Below, in pieces: positions 11,593-22,885 of a stretch of DNA of 64,000 nucleotides (position 1 is its first letter; each line of letters starts with the position of its first letter). The translations under genes were made by a program, and so were the position numbers. The notes beneath the pieces are model-generated. The model was given only the letters and a program-made list of their open reading frames with translations, was not told the DNA's origin and searched no databases. This DNA is from Bimastos eiseni (lineage: Eukaryota > Annelida > Clitellata > Crassiclitellata > Lumbricidae), in NCBI GenBank assembly GCA_959347315.1, contig OY365811.1:33580321-33644320 (forward strand), written 5' to 3'.

Positions 11593-12149
11593 ATGGTCAT
11601 AGCCATCGGCAAAATGTTATATAAGCGAATTAGAGAACAAATATTCTCTAGGATTTCTATTCAGTAGCGAATAATCTGTTTAATTCAACGTTATTCTCGC
11701 ATATTTCAAGCGTGATCCAATTAAAGTTGCGTCAACAATTCCAGCTTACTGCTACAAGCAAATACGCATATTTTTGCGTTTTCGGACTGCTATACTTTTC
11801 AGATCATGCATATCGAAGAGGGGATCGAGTGCCCTTTGACTGAGGAGGCGAATTTGGCAGACAGATAATTAAGCCTGAGAGATCTTCCAGCTCATCTGAT
11901 GATGCTAAAATGCTATAGATAAAAAAAATCCATGCAATGCATTCTATTCAGGATTCGGAGGCAAAAGAAAGAAAACGAGGTCAGAAATGCTCTGAATATA
12001 TAAAGAATATACATAGATGAGAACAGGACAAGAATTGAACTAACACGTTAAGAGGAGGAAGAGAGGAAGACTGGGACTTGGAAGATGACCGAGGACAATG
12101 AAGGTCATTAGTTCACACCCATCGCCACCAAATGCATAGAGTCAGAAGA
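11593..12149. other. No gene recognised
   Basis: AT-rich DNA between a SINE and a purine tract. No supportable gene. Confidence 0.5.
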
Positions 12150-12490
12150 AACTGAGGCGGAGGAGGAGAAAGAGGAAGAGGAAGAGGAGGAAGAGGAGGA
12201 AGAGGAGGAAGAGGAGGAAGAGGAGGAAGAGGAGGAAGAGGAGGAAGAGGAGGAAGAGGAGGAAGAGGAGGAAGAGGAGGAAGAGGACGAGAGAAGGATG
12301 AAGAGGAAGAGGAGAAAAAAAGGAGGAAGAGGAGGAGGGAGAGGAAGAGGAGGAGGAGGAGAAAGAATAGGAGGAAGAGGAAGAGAAGGAGGAAGAGGTG
12401 GACTAGAAGGAGAAGAGGAGGAAGAAGAGGACGAGGAGGAGGACGAGGAAGCGGACGAGGAGGATGAAGAGGAGAGTGAGGAAGAGGATA
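12150..12490 (+). repeat. GAGGA/GGAAGA purine tract
   Basis: Strand-asymmetric GA repeat (GAGGAGGAA units). The plus strand reads poly-Glu or Arg/Gly and the minus strand poly-Leu/Pro. The open frames on both strands are artefacts of composition. Confidence 0.9.
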
Positions 12491-13201
12491 ATTAACTGAC
12501 AAGCGCCTTCGAGGTAAGACATCTAATTGACACCGTATAATTGTTCTGAATGATTAACCGCATGACTCATTGCCTGATTGAATTACTGAACGAATGAACG
12601 AACGAATGTACAAATGAATGAACGAACGAATGATTGAATGATTGAATGACGAACGCTACTCGCATGACTCAGAAAACCCAAACCAAAAATTGTTGCTGGT
12701 GCTTGATGTCAACTCGTTCAATTGTTGCTGAGAAAATGTCCATCGTTCATCAGAGTCGTGCTGTGACATGTCGTTATTGGCTTGCTGGAGGTTATCCACA
12801 GTGCTTAGAAAGCAGTAATTATATTGGCTGTTTGCCTTGACATTCATGTACATGTAGGTTACCCATTTACCCTCGACATTGCCTCGCTTAAGGCAACCAT
12901 TTAGACACCTTTAAAGCCACATTATCTGACGAGCCATTGTTAATGTGCCGAAGACTGTCATTAGCATCATTGCACTTGAGGGTCTATGTAATTCGTGGCC
13001 TGTATGTTGTCAAAACCTGTTGAAAGCTAACCATTGCCATGACGTCACCTCTGAACCAGCCGCTGTTGGTGACTTCGTTTTTCATACCAAATATCACCAC
13101 TTCTTCACTTCTCTTGCACATAGTATACATTTACTTATTTATTTATATACGCCCTTATATATACACACATAATATGCATACAAAGGACATACGCTTATAT
13201 A
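12491..13201. other. No gene recognised
   Basis: Contains GAAC/GAATGA short repeats at about 12585-12650. Otherwise ordinary AT-rich DNA. Confidence 0.5.
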
Positions 13202-13304
13202 TAGGGTGACACAAAAGTTCGTTCACCGTTTTCAAACTTAAATATCTCGGTAATAATAATTCAGATCTCTTAAATATGTTTCAAGCATTTACAGAAGTCA
13301 TATG

Positions 13305-14600
13305 TTACTTACTTACTTACACTCAGTTCCTCCCGTTCCTCCTGGAACATTAATCAATAAGAACTCTCTATCCCGAACGATCCTTAGCAGTCTCATCCGC
13401 GTCTTACCAGTCGATTCCCATCTCCTTCAAGTCTTGTCTAAAGGTGCTTCTCCAGTTTTCACCGGTCTTCCTCTGTTTCCCCTTCCATTTTCCGGCATAC
13501 ATCCCAATGCCGTCTTTGCCGGGCGCTGTGGTGATAACCGCAAAATGTGTCCGGCCATTCTTCTTCTCTTCCGTCTGACGATCTCGACCATCTTCCCCAC
13601 CTCCGCCAACCTCAGAACCTCTTCATTCGTAATATAATCTCTCCAAAATATGGCCAAGATAGTTCGAGGACATCTTTGACGAAAAACATTCAGTTTGTGC
13701 CAGATTCCATGTCTCACTTGCTTATGTCAACGTTGGTATAACAATTGATCTGTACCGATGTATTTTGGTTTTTAGTTTGATAGTCCTTAGTGTCCATACC
13801 TTGTGCAGTCTTTGGAACACAGGCGCAGCCTTCCTATTCTGGTTCTTACATCCACTTTCTCATCTCCTTTGTTTGAAATGGCACTCCCTAAATACGAGAC
13901 ATCTTCAACAAGTTCGATGCTCTGCCGAACGACGACGATATCCTGGCACTGTTGAATGTTGACCTCCGATGTTCATCGTTTTTGTCTTGCTGCTATTTAT
14001 GCATAGTCCAACCTTTCCATCATCTCATATAAGTTATCTGTTATCTGCTGCAGGTCTCTATACGACCCTCCTAGCAATGCAAAATCATCTGCAAAGTCTA
14101 GATCCGTTAGCTTAGTCTGTTTCCATTTTATGTCAAAATTAGGTTCATCCATTGCTCTTTTCATTATGAAGTCCACAATGATGACATATAAGAAGGCAGA
14201 CAGAACACATCCTTGTGTGAGTCTGTTAAGATGTCAAAATACATATGTTTCCCTTTTTCACCCTTATGCAGCATATGGAGTTAAGGTATAGGCATACAGG
14301 GCTTTGAATATGTTAATATATTTGTTGGGTACACCATATGTTTTCACTACTTTCCAGAGGGAATCCCTGTGCATGCTATTAAAAGCCTTCCTGAAGTCGA
14401 CAAAATTGACTAGGGGTTTTGTGTTGAATTCCCGACTTTGTTCGATTATATTCCGAAGCTTGAAGATTTGTTCGTAAGATGATCTACCGTTTCGGAAGCC
14501 GGCTTGTTCCTCCCTGAGTGTTTGATCAATTTCCCTTTTTAGGCGATTTAGCAATATGTTGCAGAAGGTTATCCCTGGTAAATATATTAAATAGCCCTGA
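13305..14600 (-). mobile_element. Non-LTR retrotransposon (LINE), 5'-truncated and frameshifted, nested in the mariner
   Basis: Read on the minus strand, reverse-transcriptase motifs appear in order. These are EEQAGFRNGRSSYEQIF and VNFVDFRKAFNSMHRDSLW (14264-14554), then in another frame TKLTDLDFADDFALLGG with the catalytic FADD box (about 14070-14115). After a further frame change comes the C-terminal block WRDYITNEEVLRLAEVG, HILRLSPQRPAKTAL and GNRGRP (13427-13717). The 3' end is a TTAC repeat at 13305-13320. The frameshifts and the stop in the QDLKEMGIDW region show that it is inactive. The clade (CR1, RTE or related) is not resolved by eye. Confidence 0.88.
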
Positions 14601-14724
14601 AATTTTTAAGTCGAACGTGTGCTAAATGACGTGACAGTGTACACTGCAGCGCGCGAGGTGCATTTCCGACTTCTGCCTGCATGTGACGTCGCCATTATTC
14701 ACGCCGCTTAATTGAGTAAAAAAA

Positions 14725-15340
14725 TAGGAGCATCGACGCTGGACTGTGGAAGATTGGTCTAATATTTTGTTCACCGATGAGTCGCCGTTCAAGACGTTTG
14801 ATGTACCTAATGCACAAAACGCTACTATTTGGGGCTCACAGGCGGAGAACGTTCCGTCTGATCCACAGATGAAGTTTAGTCCTTCAGTGATGATGTGTGG
14901 TGGGATGACAGCCATAGGTCTCACAAGCCTTCATTTTGTGCCAAATAGTACCAGACTGAACTCGCAGTACTACACTACAACCATTATCATCGAGCAATAC
15001 GCGTAGCCAGCGTTGGAGAGACAACGGCAGTGTTATGCAAAAAGCAATTTGTTGGGAGTATTTTAGCAGGTGATGCACGCTGTCACGCATCAGCTGTGAC
15101 GACGACGTGGATAGACTACAAACTCCTGTCACGCATAAAGTCGAAGGATTAGTCACCAAAGCTCTATGGATCTCTCTCCTAGTGGGAACTTGTGGAGTAT
15201 TTTGTCTCTCAGAGTTGATAAAGATCCCGAGTTAAAAAACGTTGATTAGCTCAAACGTCGCCTCCAATGTGCGTTGGGATCGATAGAAGTTGGGACACTT
15301 CAGTCGCTGATTCAGTCCATGCCGTATTGAGTCGGTGCTG
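14725..15340 (+). pseudogene. Mariner-family transposase remnant
   Basis: The longest intact piece (14746-15006) reads EDWSNILFTDESPFKTFDVP, NATIWGSQAENVP and HFVPNSTRLNSQYY. This corresponds to the central catalytic region of Tc1/mariner transposases, with D in FTDES as the second catalytic aspartate. Downstream, several stops interrupt recognisable blocks (NLWSIL, LKRRLQCALGSI, LQSLIQSMPY). The N-terminal helix-turn-helix region is missing, presumably lost when or after the LINE inserted. Confidence 0.8.
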
Positions 15341-15685
15341 TCGTTAAGCAGATAACGAAAATACTGTACACAATTAGCCTACTGCCTACATCTGCAAGGC
15401 CTATAGGTAACACTATTGGGTTATGGTCTAATGGGCCCAATATTTTGCTTAAAGTGATTGGCCTATTACGATAAACAAGCAGTATCGCATGGCGGTTCTA
15501 CCGAGAAACTGGTCCTCTTTAGATTTTTTAATATGTGTTGGGAACCACGGACTGGATCAAAGCCAAATTTGTGCCAATACCTTTCATTTGACATTTGAAT
15601 ACAGCGACAAAATATCAGAAAAAAATATCGAGCCCTTCTTGAGAAAACGCATTTTGAAAACGGTGTACAAACTTTTGTGTCACCC

Positions 15686-16080
15686 TACATATGCAATTAT
15701 GGATTATATTATGCATGCTGGCATTCCTGCAGACGCATTGAGACTCGTTAATGGACCTTCTGAGTCTTAGATCTTTATACTTCGTCAATGCAATAACTAT
15801 CGAGAGGTCAATCTATCTGAGTGAATTTCATTGGAGTCGTTGATAGTATTTGATTTGAATTGATTTGATGAGGTCATATTCAGATATTCACTCCGTCACC
15901 CGTTTTTCGCTCGAGTGCTTCTGAATATGAGCATCATAATCTTCTATATGAGATATTTGCGATTCCCATCACGCCTACAGCTGTCCTTCTATTCTCATTT
16001 TCTGATCATTCGTTTCTCTTATGTCTGTCTCAGTTCCATTTTTCTGTCTGATTTATTGCTTCCGGTCATATTTAGAATGT
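15686..16080. other. No gene recognised
   Basis: AT-rich flank of the mariner element, with no supportable gene. Confidence 0.5.
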
Positions 16081-16206
16081 CATCCACTTATTCATCCATT
16101 CATCTGTCCATCCGTCCATCCATCCGTCCATCCGTTCATCCATCCATCCATCTATCCATCCGTCCATCCATCCATCCATCAATCCATCCACCTATCCATC
16201 CATCCA
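16081..16206. repeat. ATCC/GTCC tetranucleotide microsatellite
   Basis: CATCCATCCGTC repeats; complementary in type to the GGAT array at 4314-4772. Confidence 0.92.
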
Positions 16207-16489
16207 TTGAGAACCCTATAAATGCGATTCCTGACAGAAGATGTATAACATGCTGAACGTTTTCACGACATAGCGTGAATAAATATCATGAGTGCTATAA
16301 GTACACAGACATGACATGCATACAAACCATGAAAACATAATCATTTGCATACATTGCATATATACATACACATCTACACACACACCTACGCAGAGAGATA
16401 GATACACGCACACACTTATAACGTATGCATAGGCCTACTATTTATATCAATGAGGACAAACGGGCGCCAGTCTCTCTGCCAATGTCCGC

Positions 16490-16640
16490 AATCGCAGACT
16501 AGGATCATAATCATAAGCACTTTTAAAACGCTATTCAATGCAAAGTGCATTGCAGCAGCTTATTCACGAGCGCTGCATCAAATCAGAGGGGTTGTCAAGC
16601 GCTACCAATAGAAGATTCGTGTCCGACCGCCAGGGAGACC
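16490..16640. repeat. Dispersed repeat, related to 55975-56120
   Basis: AATCATAATCATAAGC followed by GCAGCTTATTCACGAGCGCT and AATCAGAGGG matches the order of TAATCGTAATC, AGCTTATTCACAGGCGCT and AATCAAAACAG at 55975-56075. Shorter relatives of the head lie at about 26915 and 52185. Probably a SINE-like family; its ends are not defined. Confidence 0.45.
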
Positions 16641-16919
16641 AACGAGAGGAGGCATGTCACTCCAAAAGATGACGGTCACTGGGGAGCCAGCTCTCTGTGA
16701 CCAGCCAAGAAGAAACACTTGAGAGATTGAGGAAGACCACGTACGTTGTCGGTCTTGAGGAACAACTTGAATCTCGGTGATATAAGTCGTAATCTTCGGG
16801 CAGCATGGATGGAGGGTGAGGAGGATCATCGTGGATTCGCATCATGAATGGTCACGGCTACGGTCAACTGTCGGTCGCTGACATCGACAAATTTGCATTT
16901 CTCTCATTCACCGACAGAG

Positions 16920-17140
16920 AGGGGAAGAAAGAGAGAAAGAGAGAGACAGACAGGCATACAGTCAGACAGTCAGTCAGACAGACAGAGACTGAAACAGACA
17001 GAGAAACAGACAGAGACAGAAACAGAGAGATAGAGAGACAGCAGAGAGACAGAGAGAGACAGAGAAAGACAGAGAAAGAGAGACAGAGAAAGAGAGAGGG
17101 GCAGACAAAGTGAGACAGACAGACAGAGACAGAGACAGAT
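16920..17140. repeat. GACA/GAGA purine-rich microsatellite
   Basis: AGACAGAC and AGAGAGAC units. Frames on both strands are low complexity. Confidence 0.9.
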
Positions 17141-17554
17141 GAGTATTGTTTTTGCCATTTTGTATTTATCTCGTGACTGCATCTTGCAGCAGCCAATCTC
17201 TTCTGACGCGACTTTAGATCGACGTATCTATCTATTCCGGAGAAATCGTTTGCTCCGTTGGATATGGAGAACAACTCAATATATCAGACAGAGGATCAAA
17301 TTTTATTAGATTCGCATTTCGAGGCAATGGCTTAGCTGTCATCCGAGTTAGAACAATGTCGAACCAAACTCATTCATGGATGAAAGAAAGCAACAGCGAA
17401 TCCATACCGAGATTTAATTTCACAGAACAATTATTCAGCAATTTCTATAATTATACTGATCCATTCTAGGCCCAATCCTCTTGCCGACTAATCATTTTGC
17501 TCTTATCATTGCTGTTGCTTGCTGATGTTGCAATTTTAATATAGTTATGATAGG

Positions 17555-17555
17555 C

Positions 17556-17596
<41 letters not shown>

Positions 17597-17670
17597 TATT
17601 ATTATTATTATTATTATTACTATTATCAAAATTATTATTATTATTACTATTAATAGTGGTAGTAGTAGTA
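17555..17670. repeat. AAT/ATT trinucleotide microsatellite
   Basis: An AAT run switches at about 17596 to an ATT run, giving a potential foldback, and ends in GTAGTAGTAG. Confidence 0.92.
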
Positions 17671-17677
17671 GCTGTTA

Positions 17678-17773
17678 ACCCGTGACAAATCACGGGTCGG
17701 ATAATATCTTAGCTTCGATTCAACAGCAAATGGCACTCTTCTGTCTGTTTTAACCTGTGAAAAAATCACAGGT
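17678..17773. repeat. Two adjacent short hairpins
   Basis: ACCCGTGA-CAAA-TCACGGGT at 17678-17697 and ACCTGTGA-AAAAA-TCACAGGT at 17753-17773. Both are perfect 8-bp inverted repeats; both are preceded by TTA and followed by CG. The second is a variant of the first with compensating changes in both arms. Confidence 0.85.
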
Positions 17774-17973
17774 CGTGCTTAATTTTGACCATACATTACG
17801 CGATATATTGTTCAGAGAGGATTAGTGTTAGTGTCGTTTTTACACATATTATGGCGAACCTCATTTTCGTTCGACTTCGAGTGCTTGCCTGGTACCAGCA
17901 GGATATGGCAACACGCCCTAGGGAAGACTCCAATACCTCTTTCTATTCCCTGGTACCACCGAGGAGGCCGAAA

Positions 17974-18257
17974 TGCTGCACGAAATCGAAGTTTTCCCTC
18001 TTGCTAAATGTCCGCATAGTAAGGCCCGGCTTTTTGGCACGGGACTTCGCAGCAGTTTCAGCCCCTTGACGGTCGATGGCAGGATCAGACGGCGAGGAAG
18101 TATATTTCGGCAGAAAAAGAAACACAGTCCGAAGAGTTTAACAACGTTTCTTCGCAACAGCAGCGAACAGAATACACGGACAGTTCGTACATCATCGACT
18201 ATACTACAGTATAACTCGAGCAGAATGCCCAGCAAACTCAAACTGCATACTGGCTAA
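17974..18257 (+). CDS. Unidentified open frame in GC-rich patch
   Basis: A 94-codon frame (MLHEIEVFPLAKCPHSKAR start) is basic and serine/arginine-rich. The opposite strand is also open for 107 codons over the same DNA. GC is higher than in the surroundings. No family is recognised on either strand. Nearby GGTACCA palindromes (17890, 17950) hint at an element end. Confidence 0.2.
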
Positions 18258-18319
18258 CCACTACTCTAGACAACTTGAACCTGCCTGAACCCCTGTACAG
18301 AAAATGTGCTCTTATTTAT

Positions 18320-18560
18320 AGCCAAGGACCTTCCCATAGAGTCCCTCCGGACCCTACAGAGTCCCCTGGGACCCAATACCCATAGAATCCCCCAGACCCT
18401 ACAGAGCCCCTCTGGACTCTACAGGGTCCCCTAGACTCTAAGCCCATAGAATCCCCCGGACCCAACAAAGTCCCCCTGGACTCTGCAGCCCATAGAGTTC
18501 CCCGGACTCTACAGAGTCCCCCCGGACTCTACAGCTTATAGAATCCCCCCGGATTCTATG
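18320..18560. repeat. Minisatellite of CCCC-GGACTCTACAGAGT units
   Basis: Diverged tandem units alternate ACAGAGTCCCCCxGGA and CCATAGAATCCCCCxGA modules of roughly 25-30 bp over about 240 bp. It abuts a second array of different sequence. Confidence 0.85.
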
Positions 18561-18594
18561 TGCAGTTAAGCATGCACAGCTGTAGAGTACATCA

Positions 18595-18792
18595 AAGGGC
18601 CCGTCAATACGAGCAGATCAAAAGACCCATAGCGGCAAGCAGCCAATTTCAGGCACTTCAAAGGACTGATAGCGGCTAGCAGATCCAAGGGACCCAGAGC
18701 AGCGAGCAGATCAAAGCTCATAGCGACAGACAGACTTCATGACCCTTAGCGGCAAACAGACATAACACGCAGATCAAAGAGCTCATGGCGGC
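18595..18792. repeat. Second minisatellite, CATAGCGGCAAGCAGATCAAA units
   Basis: About six diverged units of roughly 30 bp containing AGCGGC(A/T)AGCAGA and CAAAG(G/C)(A/G)C modules, directly after the first array. Confidence 0.75.
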
Positions 18793-19900
18793 ATGGCAAA
18801 AACGCCACAATATTATGGGAAGAACTTTCTACCGCAGAAGTTATTTTTCCGTGTGTTGAGAGGCCGAAGTTTCGACCGCAGAAACTAAAAACGCTCAAAT
18901 ACACGTGGACGAAACAGGTTTTAAATAAACTAAAATACACATTTATAAGTATTCGTTTAACGTCGCAACGACTCTGTTTCATTCCTTTTGTCCTGATGCA
19001 CTTAAACTATTGTTATTTAGTTCACTATTGCTTAATACGAATCTGCCAATGATCTGTCGTATACATCGGAATTTATAAGTCACACTCCACTGGGCTTCCT
19101 CCCATGGAGTAATGAATAAATGCGAAGACTGTGTAAGGCAGCGATGCAAACGGACCGTTTTACGTGGCCTGATAAATACACGGATAAATCCAAAATTATA
19201 CACACGTGTACGACATCACAAACTTCAAATCAATCAAACTGTTTTTAATGGGACCAATTGAACCGGCAGAGAATCAAACGTAGCCTACACATGACATTGG
19301 CTACAAATGGATGTCAAAAAGATGAGGATACTGCCCGATGGAGATGACCTCATTCGCTTTAGATGATTTTCGTCACAATAATTTTTGTGGTACGCTCTCC
19401 ACAGTGAACTTCATCCAAACCAGAAATCAACGGAAAATTGTAAATAATCAGTGGACAGATAGCTCACTAGTTTCTTTGGCTGCTGTCAAAAGCATGAACT
19501 GAAATACTGACCTGAGATTTAATCAAGTGCTGCGTCGGAACAGGTCAACCTATAGATTCTCCAGATATTGTCTGCTGCCTGCAAGCCACCTGTTAGTTTC
19601 CCGCGCAGTTGAACCATTGGCCATGCAACTATTGATGATGGCACAGAATTTGCCTCAGAGTTGGGTGTCGCATATCAAATGTCCCGTTTTTTAATGTAGG
19701 ATGTCGTATGTCCCCAATGTCCAGTGAACCAGTTGAGACAAAACACTTCTTCCATTGCATTTCTGTTTGCTCGCTAAGTTACAGCGCTGTAGCCCAATTA
19801 GATGCGAGTCCCAATTGCGTTAATAAAATCAGTAGCGGAGGGGTTCAGCGTGCCCACGGTCTCAAGGGCTACTGGCTGGAAAATGTGCGAGGCCGGGAGC
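18793..19900. other. No gene recognised
   Basis: Ordinary AT-rich DNA. No element ends or coding blocks that I can support. Confidence 0.5.
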
Positions 19901-19909
19901 CCCAAATAC

Positions 19910-20015
19910 TTATTATAATAATAATAATAATTATTATTATTATTATTACACAAGAGCCTACTGTTATCATTATTATTATTACTAGTACTACAACTTTTAC
20001 TGATATATACTACTA
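19910..20015. repeat. AAT/ATT microsatellite
   Basis: AATAATAAT passing into ATTATTATT, interrupted by CACAAGAGCC. Confidence 0.88.
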
Positions 20016-20367
20016 CCAATGCTATTTTAGATAGGCAAACATCGATAATAAGATGTTTTATTGGACTGAATATTTGACAGATGACTATAACTATTGATTA
20101 GAAACGAAAAACATTGGATTTCTTTTTATGTTCTGTCTTTTCGTCGTATAATCTAAAACATCGTCCGTCATTTGATTTATCTGATCGAGGATGACGATAC
20201 ATGATAATAATTTCGTCGTTCACATTGTGAAATTTGCATTTATCTCGCAATTATAAGGGATGCAACTCTTCCACGCGGTTTTCATCATTCCCTCGACCAT
20301 GTATCGTTTATCACTGTAGGCCTACACATGCCTTAGCGTGCGCAAGCACACACACACACACACATCT

Positions 20368-20410
<43 letters not shown>

Positions 20411-20556
20411 CACTGGACACATGCACACATTATGTATCACAATATATATAAACACATATATATAATATATTGTAAATTCATATTATTTATATACAATTAT
20501 GCATGTATGTCCAGTGGCTTCTTATAGCCTGCAGATGAACTAGTTTGTGACAATGC

Positions 20557-20591
<35 letters not shown>

Positions 20592-21170
20592 GAGTAGTTA
20601 TGCGAAGTGAGTCATTTATCATTCACTTCTATCATGCAGACGGCGGACTACATGCAATCATAAAAGTTTATCTTCTTATGACAGAAAACTTTAATGGCAC
20701 GAATAGGCCTCTAGTATTTCCATCCAACGATATAATTTTATAGACTCATCTCTATTATATGCAGGATTATTATATTAGTGGTCATCGCATGATGAAAGGG
20801 CATTTTTTTCACCTTTCAAAATTACTGTGCACATTTGGAATATACAACATTATGGTAATGTGACGATATATTCTCGCAGACACAATTATGTGCCTGATGT
20901 GTTGTAAGCTTATGCGGTTGGGGTCATGTGAATTGACCAGAGAAGTTGGCCTATATAATGGCGTGAGGAACTAAAATGGTCACCGATTCAATCGATCAAT
21001 CAATCAAAATTTATATAGCTCCCACTCAGATCTCTCATTGGCTCCAGATTTAGAATATAGAAGGAAGAGAAGTGATCAGTGATTCCCATAAGCGAAGAGG
21101 CAGTAAGGTTTTCTCTATTATGTAATGGAGGAAACTGCCCCATTACACATTGGGAGGGTTAGGCTACAAA
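20016..21170. other. No gene; CA and TA microsatellites
   Basis: CA repeat at 20347-20387, TA repeats at 20388-20410 and 20558-20589. The remainder is AT-rich with no gene. Confidence 0.6.
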
Positions 21171-21179
21171 AGAAAGTCT

Positions 21180-21380
21180 AGAAGAAGACGGAGCAAATGA
21201 TGAAAAAGAATAAGAATAAGAAGATGAAGAAAAATGATGTGATGACGAGTATGATGACTCGTAGTGATACTGATGACGATGACGACGACGATCAGTATAT
21301 TGATCTCCACACTCCACGACAACGGCGCCGACGATGATGATAAAGATGACGACGATAAAGATGACGTCTACGAAGAAATA
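21180..21380. repeat. GATGA/GACGA-rich simple repeat
   Basis: Imperfect AAGAAT, GATGAC and GACGACGA units. Serine- and valine-rich minus frames are artefacts. Confidence 0.8.
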
Positions 21381-21904
21381 GCAGGAACAAAGAAAGTGCT
21401 GCGTCTGCAATCTCTAGGCCGTCATTGGTTGCCATCGTAAGTGGCAACATTTGTCAGAGAAACGGACAATATAGATAGGACGACGAAAGAACCCTTGCCC
21501 TTCCTCCACGTCACCTCTGTCATCTTCTTCCTTCCCTTCCCTTTCTCTTCAATCCAAATTCAGTTCTTCTTCCAGTCAGCCTCCCGGTCCCTCAGGCACA
21601 CACGTGGGCAACGCCTGTCTAAACAGCGGACTAAATCCTCCACGTCATTATTTGTTTGTGTAGCGTCCTGTATTTCTGGTTTTGGTTATGGCGCCGATCC
21701 TCAAGAAAACAGAGCATCGTTAGTATTATTAAGACCGTATTTTCACAGGACCTGCACTGTTTATAAATGAGCGAAGACACCTTGGCTGCGATGCATCTGC
21801 ACTGCAAAAACAACCGAGCTCAATTGAAAGACGGAAGTCTTTCTCTGCTTCTCTTTGGGACGGAAGTGCTTCTTTAGAAATATGGCGCAGCACTGATAGA
21901 TGGT

Positions 21905-21960
21905 GGTAGTTGTAGTTTAACGACACTGTCTGCTCCTTTATCCGGCCTTGAGATTGGCAA
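21905..21960 (-). repeat. Dispersed repeat (CCTGGATAAAG family), copy 1
   Basis: Reads on the minus strand as GGATAAAGGAG, then ACAGTGTCGTTAAACT. Related copies occur at 27098-27178, 47641-47724 and 54474-54530. Probably a fragment of a SINE-like repeat. Confidence 0.6.
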
Positions 21961-22234
21961 AGTCAGGGTGCAAACATTGGAGGAGTTCAACATTTTGAGA
22001 GAGATTCTCTTAAAAGGTGCTATCAGAGCAGTTCTCAGGTAATTTGTTGCCCTATAAGCAGTCAGCACCAGGAGCGCCTCCGTTGCATGAGATGATGAGC
22101 AATGAAATGTGAGAAATATAAGATCAGGCGCACACTGCATGGGGCACGAAAAGTGCGTATTTTTGTAAAAAAATGACTGTTCTGGCATTGGAAGATTACT
22201 ATGGAAGGAGAGGGAACTACAATGAGGCATCAGG

Positions 22235-22422
22235 TAAGGCTGTCAACGGGCACCCGCCCGAGGCTGACTACCCGGGCAATGAAATTGATTCTCGGGTGCC
22301 CGACATTCTGTAAAAATGCTCAATTTCCTACATTTCCTAACAAAATATTCGCGCGGTCGGGTACCTGACCACACGGATCGACGGGTACCAGGGTCATGAT
22401 TTCAACATATTTGACAGCCTTA
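22235..22422. mobile_element. Short inverted-repeat element (MITE-like)
   Basis: A perfect 12-bp terminal inverted repeat TAAGGCTGTCAA / TTGACAGCCTTA bounds 188 bp. Inside, CGGGCACCCG and CGGGTACC blocks form further inverted pairs. No clear target duplication is visible. The terminal sequence resembles hAT-type ends. Confidence 0.65.
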
Positions 22423-22699
22423 GTATTAGAAGAACGAATATTGTTTTTGGAATTGGAATTAGCCTAAAACTATGTTTGAATAACTAATTTGATCATTGCT
22501 TCTTTTGTATTATCATAATATTTTTATTCCTGAAAAAATGGCATCTTCCTAAAATTTTGCGATTCTAAAATTTTGCGCCCTAGACGGCAGCCTATGTCGC
22601 CTATGTCAGGAATCGGTTCTGGGTTCTATTTCTTAGTACAGTAAACTGCATGCATCGACACATGCGCATAGGTCTACATCCATGTGCATGAGCACATGT

Positions 22700-22726
22700 A
22701 ATTATATATATATATATATATATATA
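22700..22726. repeat. TA microsatellite
   Basis: ATATATATAT run of about 26 bp. Confidence 0.85.
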
Positions 22727-22885
22727 TGCATACATATAGAACTTACCTATTCTTTTCTTAACTTGTCAACACCTGAATCATAATGACTAAACCTGATTTT
22801 ATCCTACCTGACCTTGCGCTACACTTAGCATCACCACCCTTAGCATGACTTTATACTTTCGATGGTCTCTCTTACATGACCTAAC

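Larger units (their letters stand above)
13204..15685 (+). mobile_element. Tc1/mariner-like transposon, decayed, interrupted by a LINE
   Basis: Terminal inverted repeats of at least 33 bp begin GGGTGACACAAAAGTT at 13204 and mirror that at 15685, with two mismatches over 33 positions. A TA dinucleotide flanks each end (13202-13203 and 15686-15687), the usual target duplication. Between them, 14725-15340 reads as transposase. It includes the DDE-like segment LFTDESPFKTFDVP, then FSPSVMMCGGMTAIGLTSLHF and, after stops, LKRRLQ and LIQSMP. The N-terminal DNA-binding half is absent and in-frame stops are present, so it is dead. The LINE at 13305-14600 lies inside it. Confidence 0.9.

Noticed and set aside
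12113..12502. Proline/leucine-rich 129-codon minus frame and Glu/Gly-rich plus frame
   Set aside because: A purine-tract artefact; no codon variation beyond the repeat.
13427..13717. Host gene with an arginine-rich C terminus (VEIVRRKRRRMAGHILR)
   Set aside because: The block is the standard C-terminal region of LINE reverse-transcriptase ORFs and lies in the same insertion as the FADD motif.
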